From Oceanidesulfovibrio marinus (GTDB taxonomy: Bacteria; Desulfobacterota; Desulfovibrionia; Desulfovibrionales; Desulfovibrionaceae), in assembly GCF_013085545.1 (NCBI RefSeq), contig NZ_CP039543.1, forward strand, positions 1,488,001 through 1,552,000: a stretch of 64,000 bases of DNA. Reading direction: 5' to 3'. How positions within the stretch are numbered: position 1 is the stretch's first letter; each line of letters starts with the position of its first letter. Of the stretch, positions 10,903 to 20,805 are shown piece by piece. The position numbers and the translations under genes are program-made. Under the pieces are notes generated by a model. The model did no database searches and was not told the origin of the DNA. It saw only the letters and a list, made by a program, of their open reading frames with translations.

Positions 10903-12127
10903 AGTCTTCGTACCGGAGGCACCGCGGCGTTTCGGAGTACTCCCTGCGCACCGGCCAGTACCAGATGGCGCCGTCGATGAGCATGCCCAGGCCCGCGAGG
11001 ATGAGCAATCCATCCAGAAGACTCAGCGGACTGAGGCCGAAGTATGTTAGCAAACCAAGACCGAACGTGAAAACGGCGGCGCCTGTGCGGAAAAAGGCCA
11101 AGCCGGTCCGCGCTCTTGCGGCCAGGGTCCGGTAGCAGGCCAGGATGGTCCGTTGCGCGGCCAGGACATTGCGCTCCCGAGCCAGGGTGATGCGCTCCCT
11201 GTAGCCGCCGCGTGGTTCGACAACCGTGGAGTACAGGCCCAGGGAGTCGCCTAGCCGGCCGAGCATCGTGCGCTTCATGGGCCGGCCGTTGGCCGGGTCG
11301 TGCAGCTCGATGAAGTGGAACTCCTCCAAAAAGTACACCACGGCCGAGGTGGCCTCCACCAGGTTCTGATCCGAGATGTGCCGCCACGACCGGCGCAGGC
11401 GGGTGTACGAGAAGATGGCCACGGTGGCCAGCGTGGCTCCGGCCACCACAAGGAGCCAAAGCGCCGGCTTGGGGATGATCGGATTGTCCAGACGCAGCAG
11501 GCTGTTGCCCATACCGATGAGACCCAGCCCCCACCGCAGGCTGTTGAGCCAGGTCCGGCCGCAGGCGAGATTGGTGCGCTGGCAGGCCAGCTTGGTCCGC
11601 CACAGGGCCATGGTGTTGCGCCAGTAGGCCATGGTCGTGCGCTGGATGCCCACCGGGCCGTTGGTGTCGCGCATGGCAAAGTCCTGCGCGTACCAGCCAA
11701 TCTCCTCCCGCAGGCAGGCCAGGAACCGTTTGGGCCGGCCCGGGAAGAGCTCTTCGATCTCGGCCTTGGCAGCGCCGTCGTCGAACTCGCTGATGGCGAA
11801 GGTCAGGACATCGTGCACGCGGCAGACAGGAAACCACAGCCCGCGGGCCGGTCCTTCCGCCTGAAAGGCCAAACGGGCCAGATCGTCCGGCACGGGCGGA
11901 CGCTCGTCGTACGTCAGCGTGTCCAGGCCGCTGTACGTTGCCAGAGCGCCGCGCAGGGTGGACCGGGCAAGGCCGAGCTTCTGCCGGAAGTAGACCTCGG
12001 GATGGATGCCGTCGACGCGCCAGGCTGCATCGGCGGCTGCGAGGTCGCCCCGGCTGATGACGCCATCCTCGGCCAGCGAGGCATACGGCGCCGCGGCGGA
12101 AGAAAGCGTTGCGTCAGGGTTGTCCAT
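10892..12127 (-). CDS. Membrane protein: GspE-N/MshEN-like domain plus two DUF202-like heptad arrays
   Basis: 411 residues. Residues 20-130 resemble the N-terminal domain of type II secretion/MshE ATPases (LGLARSTLRGALATYSGL, then a VPV-type strand pair), a fold that can bind c-di-GMP. Array 1 has Arg at 163, 170, 177, 184, 191 and 198; array 2 at 312, 319, 326, 333, 340 and 347, exactly seven apart, with RT-x-LA consensus. Each array leads into hydrophobic, probably membrane segments (about 199-240 and 350-392). This matches DUF202 but with doubled, longer arrays. No ATPase domain is present. It overlaps both neighbours. Function unknown. Confidence 0.75.
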   Translation of the reverse strand: MDNPDATLSSAAAPYASLAEDGVISRGDLAAADAAWRVDGIHPEVYFRQKLGLARSTLRGALATYSGLDTLTYDERPPVPDDLARLAFQAEGPARGLWFPVCRVHDVLTFAISEFDDGAAKAEIEELFPGRPKRFLACLREEIGWYAQDFAMRDTNGPVGIQRTTMAYWRNTMALWRTKLACQRTNLACGRTWLNSLRWGLGLIGMGNSLLRLDNPIIPKPALWLLVVAGATLATVAIFSYTRLRRSWRHISDQNLVEATSAVVYFLEEFHFIELHDPANGRPMKRTMLGRLGDSLGLYSTVVEPRGGYRERITLARERNVLAAQRTILACYRTLAARARTGLAFFRTGAAVFTFGLGLLTYFGLSPLSLLDGLLILAGLGMLIDGAIWYWPVRREYSETPRCLRYEDYDD

Positions 12128-13610
12128 GTTCCAGCTCGAAAGTGGTCCATTGTCCGGGCGGCTTGGTGTAGTCGGGGATGTCGATCTCCATGCCCGGTTC
12201 GCAGTAGGAAAGCTGCCAGCGGTTGCGACGCGCCGTGCGGTGCCAGAGGAAACCGTCGGCGAGCAGCAGCAGGCCGATGCAGAGAATGGTGGAGTCGAAA
12301 ATAATCCAGCCGGGGGTGTGGTGGGGGCTGGTCAGCAGCAGGCCCAGACCCACGGCCACGAAGTTCACACCGGTGCGGATGTAGGCGAACCCGGTTCTGG
12401 AGCAGGCAAGGCTCGTGCGGAAACGGGACATCACGTTGCGGCGTTCTGCCAGCAGCGTGCGTTCCAGAGCCAGACCCGTGGAGCCCCAGATGCCTTCGCT
12501 GCACCCGGGCGAGATCAGAGGAATGGAGCGGCTGCGCAGGCTGTTTTCCTCCAGCACCGGCGGCGTGAGCATGCTCCAGGCGCTGGTCTTCTCGCCTGCG
12601 CGGTGCGCTTCGGTCAGGCTGGTGCGGCCGGCGCCGTGGCCGGAAAGGTACCAGCTCAGCCCTTCCAGAATGAGAATGACGCCCACCACGAGCAGGCCGA
12701 TATCCACCACGTCCATGGGATGGGCGTGGATTCTGCGCATCAGGGCCGTGCCAAGACCGGTAAGGGCGATGCCTGTCCGCACCAGGGCCATGCCCGTGCG
12801 GGACTTGGCCATGACGGTCCGGAAATGGGCCTGCCGGGTGCGCTCCATGGCCAGCTCGGTGCGCTCCAGCGCCAGAAAACGGCGGCGCATGACCGGCGAG
12901 TGGCGCTCGACCTCCTCCATCCACTGCGCCGCGCCAGGAACAGGACCGCTACGGCTGATGCGGATGCGTCCCTGGTCGAAAACCGCCACGGGCACTGTCA
13001 CGTCCGGTCCGGGAGGCTCCGGAGGAGCCAGCCTCTTGCGCGCCAGCTTCCTGGCCGGGAGGTACCAGGTGAGCCCCTCCGAGGCGAGCACCACGCCGCA
13101 GATCGCCAGAACTGCCTCCGGCACGATGATCCAGCCGGCTCCGAAGACCTTGAGCAGCATCATAGCAATGGCGATAAGCGCCAGGCCGGTGCGCAGCATG
13201 GCCAGGCCGGTACGGCCCTTGGCAAGAAGGGTGCGGTAGCTGGAAAGCTGCGAGCGGTGCGCGGCGAGAAAGGTGCGCGTCCGCGCCAGGAAGGTGCGCG
13301 CCGCCACCACAGGAAAGCCGGGGTTGAGATCCTCGGCATGGTCGATGAAACGCTGGATCGCCTCTGCGCCGGCAGCCGAGATGGAGACGTCCGCAACGCC
13401 GCACATCTCTTGCGCCTCGCGGCGTACGGCCTCCTGGTTCTGCCGGCACGTCGCAACCCAGGCCCAGTCGCCGTCCCTTTTGAGCGGCACCCAGCCCTTG
13501 TCGCGCAGCGTTTCGAAATCGAGCGCCTCGGCCAGGGATTCCGGCGGGGCTATCGCCTCGTCGAAGTACACTGTGGCCGGGACCGCGCGCTGGTTTGTAA
13601 CTTGATCCAC
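12114..13610 (-). CDS. Membrane protein: GspE-N/MshEN-like domain plus three DUF202-like heptad arrays
   Basis: 498 residues. The N-terminus (about 15-95) looks like a GspE/MshEN N-domain (KGWVPLKRDGDWAWVAT). Three arrays follow with Arg exactly seven residues apart: 105-112-119-126-133-140, 243-250-257-264-271-278, and 384-391-398-405-412. Each is followed by two hydrophobic segments ending in a W-Y/W-H aromatic pair. It is the first gene of the operon and overlaps the next by 14 bases. It is homologous in architecture to that gene, suggesting duplication and partnership. No catalytic motif was seen. Confidence 0.75.
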   Translation of the reverse strand: MDQVTNQRAVPATVYFDEAIAPPESLAEALDFETLRDKGWVPLKRDGDWAWVATCRQNQEAVRREAQEMCGVADVSISAAGAEAIQRFIDHAEDLNPGFPVVAARTFLARTRTFLAAHRSQLSSYRTLLAKGRTGLAMLRTGLALIAIAMMLLKVFGAGWIIVPEAVLAICGVVLASEGLTWYLPARKLARKRLAPPEPPGPDVTVPVAVFDQGRIRISRSGPVPGAAQWMEEVERHSPVMRRRFLALERTELAMERTRQAHFRTVMAKSRTGMALVRTGIALTGLGTALMRRIHAHPMDVVDIGLLVVGVILILEGLSWYLSGHGAGRTSLTEAHRAGEKTSAWSMLTPPVLEENSLRSRSIPLISPGCSEGIWGSTGLALERTLLAERRNVMSRFRTSLACSRTGFAYIRTGVNFVAVGLGLLLTSPHHTPGWIIFDSTILCIGLLLLADGFLWHRTARRNRWQLSYCEPGMEIDIPDYTKPPGQWTTFELEHGQP

Positions 13611-14227
13611 GTGTTCCTCGATGGGAATGAAAACAGGCTCGAGTCCACGGAGTCCCCAAGGGCAAGGCAGGCGTCGAACCAGGACGCGGACCGTACGAAT
13701 GGGGATATACGGCCCGCGCCGCCGCCATACGGCGGGCTGGGCAGGTTTTGTTGTCTAGACCAAGGCCTGTTGTGCGTCAACGGCGTGACAGGATCTTGCT
13801 CGTACTCTCTATGGGACGGTTCCTCCACCGGCTCCATGCTCAGCTTAAAAGTATCACTATTCCGACAAGATATATAGATGTATACAATTTGTTAATGAAA
13901 TCTGCGAACCGAATACAGGCTGCACAGAACCGCCACCTAACGAAACCGCCGCCAAAGGCAGTGACGCTGCCCGGCTCGGGAGACGCAATTCCGATCAAAG
14001 TAATGGAGGAATCGACTTGAGCTTCCTGGTCGCACAGGATACATGGGGATTTTGCGGAATGGCCAATCCACGTCCGTACGGCGCATTTGAAAGCTCTCCC
14101 CGGCACTGAAACTCCATGTTGCCGCACCCCATACCGGGCTTGCCTTGAAGGAAACGTGGATCGGGGTGGCCTGAAAATCCTGCAGCGGCTTCAGGTTCCG
14201 GTCCGGAAAGTGTGGCAGGCCGACGCC
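13611..14227. other. 617-bp divergent intergenic region
   Basis: It separates the DUF202-array operon (-) from a hybrid kinase (+), so it should hold promoters for both. The stretch 13840-13910 is clearly AT-richer than its surroundings (TATATAGATG, TATACAAT), the likeliest promoter zone. Short ORFs here have poor codon use and no ribosome sites. No riboswitch or tRNA was recognised. Confidence 0.5.
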
Positions 14228-16453
<2,226 letters not shown>

Positions 16454-16579
16454 ATCAGCGGCTGCCGGACACAGCCGGCCTCCGCCCTGCCCCCGGCCGG
16501 GTTGGGCCGGGAGCTCGGACGAAGATTCTGCGCGGCCGGATCGAGACCTCCGCCCCGATCCGCCACATCGCTTCTGAAA

Positions 16580-17383
16580 CTATTGTTCCTCGGACAACTT
16601 TCTGTCGATCTCCTCGGCCACGTGCTCGCCGGATAGGAGCATGCCGCCGAACACAGGGCCCATGCGGTAGGAGCCATACGTGGCGTTGGCCGCCATGCCC
16701 GCCACGAACACGCCCGAGAAGACCTCCTGCGTATTGTGCACGGTGTTGGCCTCGGCGCGCTCGGCCCACAGCGATTTCTCGCCCTCGATCTTGCCGGAAG
16801 ACGTGTTCAGCACCACGTCGTTCTTGGCCACCAGCCGCTTGAGCACCTCGGTGTCGTGCCCGGTGCACTCGATGACGTAGCGCGTGGCGATGGTCACCGG
16901 GTCCACATGCAGGCCGGCGATCTCCACCGGAGAGGAGTTGATGACCAGGCCGGTGACGCGCGTCTGCCCGTTCTCCTCGCGCAGCACCACGTCCTCCACG
17001 GACATGCAGTTGAAGACTTGCGCGCCGGCGATGCAGGCGGTGGAGGCCAGTGTGGTGGTGGCGGCCACGGCGTCCGCCGTCCAGTAGCCGGGCTTGAACT
17101 CCTTGACCGGGATGCCCACCTCTTCCAGCAGGTGCTTGGATTCCTCCTGCACCACCAGGATGTTCCAGGTCATGCCACCGCCCCACATGCCACCGCCCAG
17201 GGAGAGCTTACGCTCGAACAGGGCTACGGAACGTCCCTTTTCCGCAAGCTTGCGCGCAGCTGTCAGTCCGGAAGGGCCGCCGCCCACAATGGCCACGTCC
17301 ACGCTCAGGCAGTTGCGGAACTTGTTGAAGTATTCCGTCGCGATGGCTTCGGTAATTATGATTTCGTCGAGCTCCTGCGCCAT
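16580..17383 (-). CDS. thi4: Sulfide-dependent thiazole synthase (Thi4 family, non-Cys type)
   Basis: The 267-residue protein makes the thiazole moiety of thiamin from NAD, glycine and a sulfur source. It has the FAD/NAD-type GGGPSGL motif at 34-40, FERK, and GGGMWGGGM at 63-71. Where yeast Thi4 has the sulfur-donating Cys, this protein has His159 in AGLHVDP, as in methanogen enzymes that use free sulfide catalytically. AGGAG lies before the ATG. A TPP riboswitch sits 112 bases upstream on the same strand, which confirms thiamin function. No other thiamin gene is adjacent. Confidence 0.95.
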   Translation of the reverse strand: MAQELDEIIITEAIATEYFNKFRNCLSVDVAIVGGGPSGLTAARKLAEKGRSVALFERKLSLGGGMWGGGMTWNILVVQEESKHLLEEVGIPVKEFKPGYWTADAVAATTTLASTACIAGAQVFNCMSVEDVVLREENGQTRVTGLVINSSPVEIAGLHVDPVTIATRYVIECTGHDTEVLKRLVAKNDVVLNTSSGKIEGEKSLWAERAEANTVHNTQEVFSGVFVAGMAANATYGSYRMGPVFGGMLLSGEHVAEEIDRKLSEEQ

Positions 17384-17494
17384 ATCGATTCTCCTAAAGG
17401 TGATGAGAGGTTACGCACCCATCATGCAGGAGGGATAATTGCGCGGCGCTCGATGGACCGGCCGAACGGCCGACATACAGGCGTGGTAAGGCGC

Positions 17495-17587
17495 ATCCGA
17501 TTCCCTCCGGCAGGATGAGCTGCATCAGGTTCCATGGGTATGATCTCAGCTCCGCGCCGCCTTGGACACGGAACACCCCAATCGGAT
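17495..17587 (-). ncRNA. TPP riboswitch (THI element) controlling thi4
   Basis: Read on the minus strand: P1 is a perfect ATCCGATT/AATCGGAT pair closing the element; then GGGGTG, the CTGAGA core, the AUACCC segment, and GGAACCTGATGCAGCTCAT matching the conserved GAACCTGATC region. The 111 bases between it and thi4 hold a CGGCC/GGCCG hairpin but no T-run, so control of translation start seems likelier than termination. Confidence 0.96.
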
Positions 17588-17593
17588 AATGAC

Positions 17594-17622
17594 TGCATAC
17601 GGAAAGCGCCTTGCTTTGGCAA
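17594..17622 (-). promoter_or_regulatory. Candidate sigma-70 promoter of the TPP riboswitch
   Basis: On the minus strand, TTGCCA and TATGCA are 17 bases apart, and the start point about 7 bases on would fall at the first base of the P1 stem (17587). The -35 matches 5 of 6; the -10 is weak. Confidence 0.45.
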
Positions 17623-17682
17623 GACACCCCCTTCCCCTCCACCCTTCGCTGGCTTACTATCAGCCGCAACAGAGGAGTGACC

Positions 17683-18471
17683 ATGACCTACGACACCCCA
17701 GCCCAGGTGCGGGCGGCCTGCCGCGACGGCAGACACGCCAGCCCCACGCCGGGCTTTTGCGACGGCTTTGCCCAGGCCAACGTGGTGGTTCTGCCCAAGC
17801 GCTACGCCTGGGATTTCCTGCTGCTGTGCCAGCGCAATCCCACGCCCCTGCCCCTACTGGAGGTCTACGATGCCGGCGATCCCATCTCCCGGAGCATGGC
17901 GCCCGGCTCGGATATCCGCACGGACTGCCCGCGCTATATAGTTCTGGAAAAGGGAAAAACGCGTGAGGTGACCGACATCTCGGACATCTGGCAGGACGAT
18001 CTCGTCACCTTCCTGCTCGGCTGCTCCTTCACCTTCGAGTCCGGCTTGATGGAGGCGGGCGTACCTGTCCGCCACATCGAGGAGAACAGGAACGTGCCCA
18101 TGTACCGCTCCAACATTCAGCTTACGCCGGCCGGCGTCTTCTCCGGCCCCATGGTCGTGTCCATGCGGCCTGTGCCGGCCAGGCTGGTGCCGGCAGCCGT
18201 GCTCTCCACGGCGCGCTTCCCGGCCGTGCATGGCGCACCAGTGTGGGTAGGCGATCCGCACGGTCTCGGCATCGAGGATCTGGACCGGCCGGACTTCGGC
18301 GACGCCGTAACCATGCGCGACGGCGAGCTGCCGGTCTTCTGGGCGTGCGGTGTGTCCGGCCTCTCGGCGGTCACCACCGCCGGCATGGACTTCGCCATCA
18401 CCCATGCGCCCGGCCACATGCTGATGCTGGATGTGCGGGATTCGGAGCTTGGCGCGAACATCTCTATCTAA
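17683..18471 (+). CDS. DUF1445/UPF0317 putative hydro-lyase (D-glutamate cyclase N-terminal-like)
   Basis: The 262-residue protein spans the whole UPF0317 family: PGFCDGFAQANVV near residue 22, the D-I-R-T-D-x-PRY segment, FLLGCSFTFE, NVPMYRS and SGPMVVSMRP near 165, and a final ITHAPGHMLMLD. In animals this domain forms the N-terminal half of D-glutamate cyclase, converting D-glutamate to 5-oxo-D-proline. The start is ATG 17683, with GAGGAG just upstream; the longer frame runs into the thi4 leader. It ends at a terminator and is convergent with a gene matching the other half of that enzyme. Confidence 0.85.
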   Translation: MTYDTPAQVRAACRDGRHASPTPGFCDGFAQANVVVLPKRYAWDFLLLCQRNPTPLPLLEVYDAGDPISRSMAPGSDIRTDCPRYIVLEKGKTREVTDISDIWQDDLVTFLLGCSFTFESGLMEAGVPVRHIEENRNVPMYRSNIQLTPAGVFSGPMVVSMRPVPARLVPAAVLSTARFPAVHGAPVWVGDPHGLGIEDLDRPDFGDAVTMRDGELPVFWACGVSGLSAVTTAGMDFAITHAPGHMLMLDVRDSELGANISI

Positions 18472-18475
18472 AATA

Positions 18476-18500
18476 ATGGACTATATCCGTCCATTTTTTT
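18476..18500 (+). terminator. Terminator after the DUF1445 gene
   Basis: ATGGAC pairs with GTCCAT around a 7-base loop, followed by a run of T. A second small hairpin (AGACA/TGTCT) follows before the convergent gene ends. Confidence 0.7.
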
Positions 18501-18516
18501 AGACATCAAATGTTGT

Positions 18517-19578
18517 CTACCCGTGCTTTTGGCGGCGCCAGTCCCCGCGGAAGTCCGTACCCCGATGGATCATGCCGCGCAGCGTGGTGAGCAGCCCTTC
18601 CCACTCCTCGGCCGGTATGCCGTCCACGGCAGGCACCGGGGAGACATGTACGCCGTCCACGGCTCCGGAGTTGGCGCACAGCTCAATGGCCCGGCGCTCG
18701 CGGTCCGGGTAGTGCAGCACGTCGCTGTTGTGAGTCAGCACGGCCAGCCCGGCGATGATGCCGTCCGCGCCCCAGTTGGAGACACTGGCCACCACCAGGT
18801 AATCCGCGGCAAACACGGCGGCCGTGCCCTGGCCGCACGGGCATCCGCACGAGGTGGCCTGGGGCAGGAACTTGCCCAGATCCTCGCGAATCACGCCCAT
18901 GCCCAGCTCGTTGCCCCCGTCGCCAATGCCCAGGATGGGAATGCCCCTGTCGCGGCCCATCTCGAAGAGCGGCTCGATATCCGCCACAAATCCTGCCAGG
19001 GGACGGCCGTTCATGCCGTGGTACACGCCGGCGGTGTTCTTGCCGGGCCGCTCCACGGCCACGAGCAGGTCGGGCTCCATGTTGGCGAGCACCTGCTCGC
19101 AACGGGTGCGGCACGCCGCCTCCTCCCGCGGGAAGGGCAGGATGTAGACCGGGTTCAGGTAGCTGATGGACTCCAGGCCCTCGGGATCGGCAATGCGCGG
19201 CGACAGGCCGGCGCCGATGCAGGCGGCCTTCACGGCGTCCACGAAATCCTCGTCCGTCACAATGAGCGAACGCGCGCCGCGTGCGACTCGAAGCGCCCGG
19301 GCCAGCATGGCCGCGCCCACAGGGCCGTCCGTCTCCGGTACGCCGCCGCCCATGGGAAAGCCGGTAGCGATGACGGCCAGGCCGCCCTCTTCGGGCAGGG
19401 CGTTGAGCACGAACCGCGCCGCACCCATGCACATGTCGCCAGGCTGTTTGCGTTGCAGCGCTTCATAGAGATGTCCGGCCACGCCGAGGCACGCCAGATC
19501 GAGAACGGCAATATTGTCGAGTGCTTTGGCAAGGGCTTCCTGCCGGGTCTGTTCTGCGCGATCCATTGTTACATCCAT
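18517..19578 (-). CDS. DUF4392 protein (D-glutamate cyclase C-terminal-like)
   Basis: The 353-residue protein carries the signatures of the domain that forms the C-terminal half of animal D-glutamate cyclase: ATGFPMGGGVPETDGP near residue 70, RPGKNTAGVYHGMNG near 185, and GIGDGGNELGMG near 220, followed by a CGCPCG cluster. The enzyme activity is inferred from the family. The start may be the first ATG or the one four codons on. It converges on the DUF1445 gene rather than forming an operon with it. Confidence 0.85.
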   Translation of the reverse strand: MDVTMDRAEQTRQEALAKALDNIAVLDLACLGVAGHLYEALQRKQPGDMCMGAARFVLNALPEEGGLAVIATGFPMGGGVPETDGPVGAAMLARALRVARGARSLIVTDEDFVDAVKAACIGAGLSPRIADPEGLESISYLNPVYILPFPREEAACRTRCEQVLANMEPDLLVAVERPGKNTAGVYHGMNGRPLAGFVADIEPLFEMGRDRGIPILGIGDGGNELGMGVIREDLGKFLPQATSCGCPCGQGTAAVFAADYLVVASVSNWGADGIIAGLAVLTHNSDVLHYPDRERRAIELCANSGAVDGVHVSPVPAVDGIPAEEWEGLLTTLRGMIHRGTDFRGDWRRQKHG

Positions 19579-19679
19579 GGGTTAAAGTGACGGACAAGCT
19601 CCGTTGCATACCGCCGCGGCCATGCCAGCGTCAACCCGGCGCATGTTTCCACAATCTCCGCGGCGTGATACGGTGCGGC

Positions 19680-20240
19680 ATGGATATCGTTGCGCTTGAA
19701 ACTCTGGCCCGCGGCATCCGGCGCTGCCATTCCTGCCGACTGCATGAGAACCGCACGCACGCCGTGCCGGGCAATGGCGACTACCGCCGCCGCGTCGTGC
19801 TTCTGGGTGAGGCCCCTGGAGAGAGGGAGGACGAGCTCGGCCTGTCCTTCATGGGCCGCACCGGGCAGTTCCTGGACGGCTTCCTCGCCCAGAACGGCTT
19901 TGACCGGGACGACTTCTTCATCACCCCGGCAGTCAAGTGCCGGCCGCCCAACAACCGCGACCCCAGGCGGGACGAGCTGGAAACCTGCCGCGACAAGTGG
20001 CTGCTTCCGCAACTGGACGCCCTTGCGCCGGCAATCATCCTGCTGGCCGGCAAAGCGGCTGTGCGCCAGACCCTCGGCAGTAACGAGCCGCTCTCCGGAC
20101 TGCACGGCCGGATGCTTGAGTACTGCGGCGTGCCTGCGCTCGTCACCTACCACCCCACGGCCATGATGCGATTTCCCAAGATACGCAACGCAGCGGCAGA
20201 AGATCTGGCAGCACTGAACAAGGCACTCAAAATCACATAA
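19680..20240 (+). CDS. udg: Family 4 uracil-DNA glycosylase (Fe-S)
   Basis: The 186-residue protein removes uracil from DNA at the start of base-excision repair. Four cysteines for the 4Fe-4S cluster are at 16, 19, 87 and 103. Motif A GEAPGERED lies at 43-51, the VKCRPPNNR block follows, and the C-terminal motif has His in TYHPTAM. Length and layout match the thermophile/anaerobe family 4. The start ATG 19680 gives the standard N-terminus; the in-frame extension is GC-rich spacer. Confidence 0.93.
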   Translation: MDIVALETLARGIRRCHSCRLHENRTHAVPGNGDYRRRVVLLGEAPGEREDELGLSFMGRTGQFLDGFLAQNGFDRDDFFITPAVKCRPPNNRDPRRDELETCRDKWLLPQLDALAPAIILLAGKAAVRQTLGSNEPLSGLHGRMLEYCGVPALVTYHPTAMMRFPKIRNAAAEDLAALNKALKIT

Positions 20241-20255
20241 GGAGACAACCACATC

Positions 20256-20423
20256 ATGACGCGCTTTTCAGCCTCACGCCCATTGCCCGGCAACTGGATG
20301 TGCGGGCCGCTGATTCTGGCAGCAATCTCCGTCTGCCGGCAAGGTATTGAAAAAATACAGAACGCGTTGTATGATACACAACAGTCGTTGCGTTACTCCA
20401 TCATGTTGAGCACACCATCCTGA
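20256..20423 (+). CDS. Possible 55-residue small protein downstream of udg
   Basis: The ATG is preceded by AAGGAG that overlaps the udg stop (TAAGGAG), with 9 bases spacing. It encodes 55 residues, ending TPS, with two Cys and a hydrophobic stretch (GPLILAAISV). No family was recognised. The ribosome site and coupling to udg are the only positive evidence; codon use is unremarkable. Confidence 0.4.
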   Translation: MTRFSASRPLPGNWMCGPLILAAISVCRQGIEKIQNALYDTQQSLRYSIMLSTPS

Positions 20424-20473
20424 CGCTGAAACATGTTCCGCCACAGAGCCGCAGACATGCAACAGAACGGCTG

Positions 20474-20656
20474 CTACAACGCGCCCACAGGCTTTCCGGC
20501 AAGGCCGCAGTACCCCTTGTCGGTGTCGTCCCGTTTTTCAGTTTCCAGGTACCGCCACATCATGCAGCCACTGCCAAGACAAAAGCGGAACTTGTCGTCC
20601 TTGGTGGTCAGCAACGGACAATTTTTAAACTTGGCTTCCTTTTCAGGCATCAACAT
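20474..20656 (-). CDS. 60-residue Cys-containing small protein
   Basis: Short but convincing: AGGAGG sits 7 bases before the ATG. The protein has four cysteines in the pattern NCPLL...FCLGSGCMMW...GYCGLAGKP, which looks like a small metal-binding module. I recall similar short proteins in Desulfovibrio-type genomes, without a known role. It lies alone on the minus strand between udg and the SPOR-like gene. Confidence 0.7.
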   Translation of the reverse strand: MLMPEKEAKFKNCPLLTTKDDKFRFCLGSGCMMWRYLETEKRDDTDKGYCGLAGKPVGAL

Positions 20657-20727
20657 GCAGCCACCTCCTGGGGTTCTTGTATGAGTGAAACGACTTTTTC
20701 AGGAATCGCACGCCGTGGCAAGCAGGC

Positions 20728-20743
20728 TGGCACAAATGCTGCT
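20728..20743 (+). promoter_or_regulatory. Candidate sigma-54 promoter before the SPOR-like gene
   Basis: TGGCACAAATGCTGCT matches TGGCACG-N4-TTGCW at the invariant GG and GC with the right spacing; two positions differ. It lies 63 bases before the ATG at 20806. Confidence 0.4.
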
Positions 20744-20805
20744 TCCATATTCTTTACGATGACTCTGGTCCTGAACAACCACACCGCCATCCACGGGAGA
20801 GTCGC

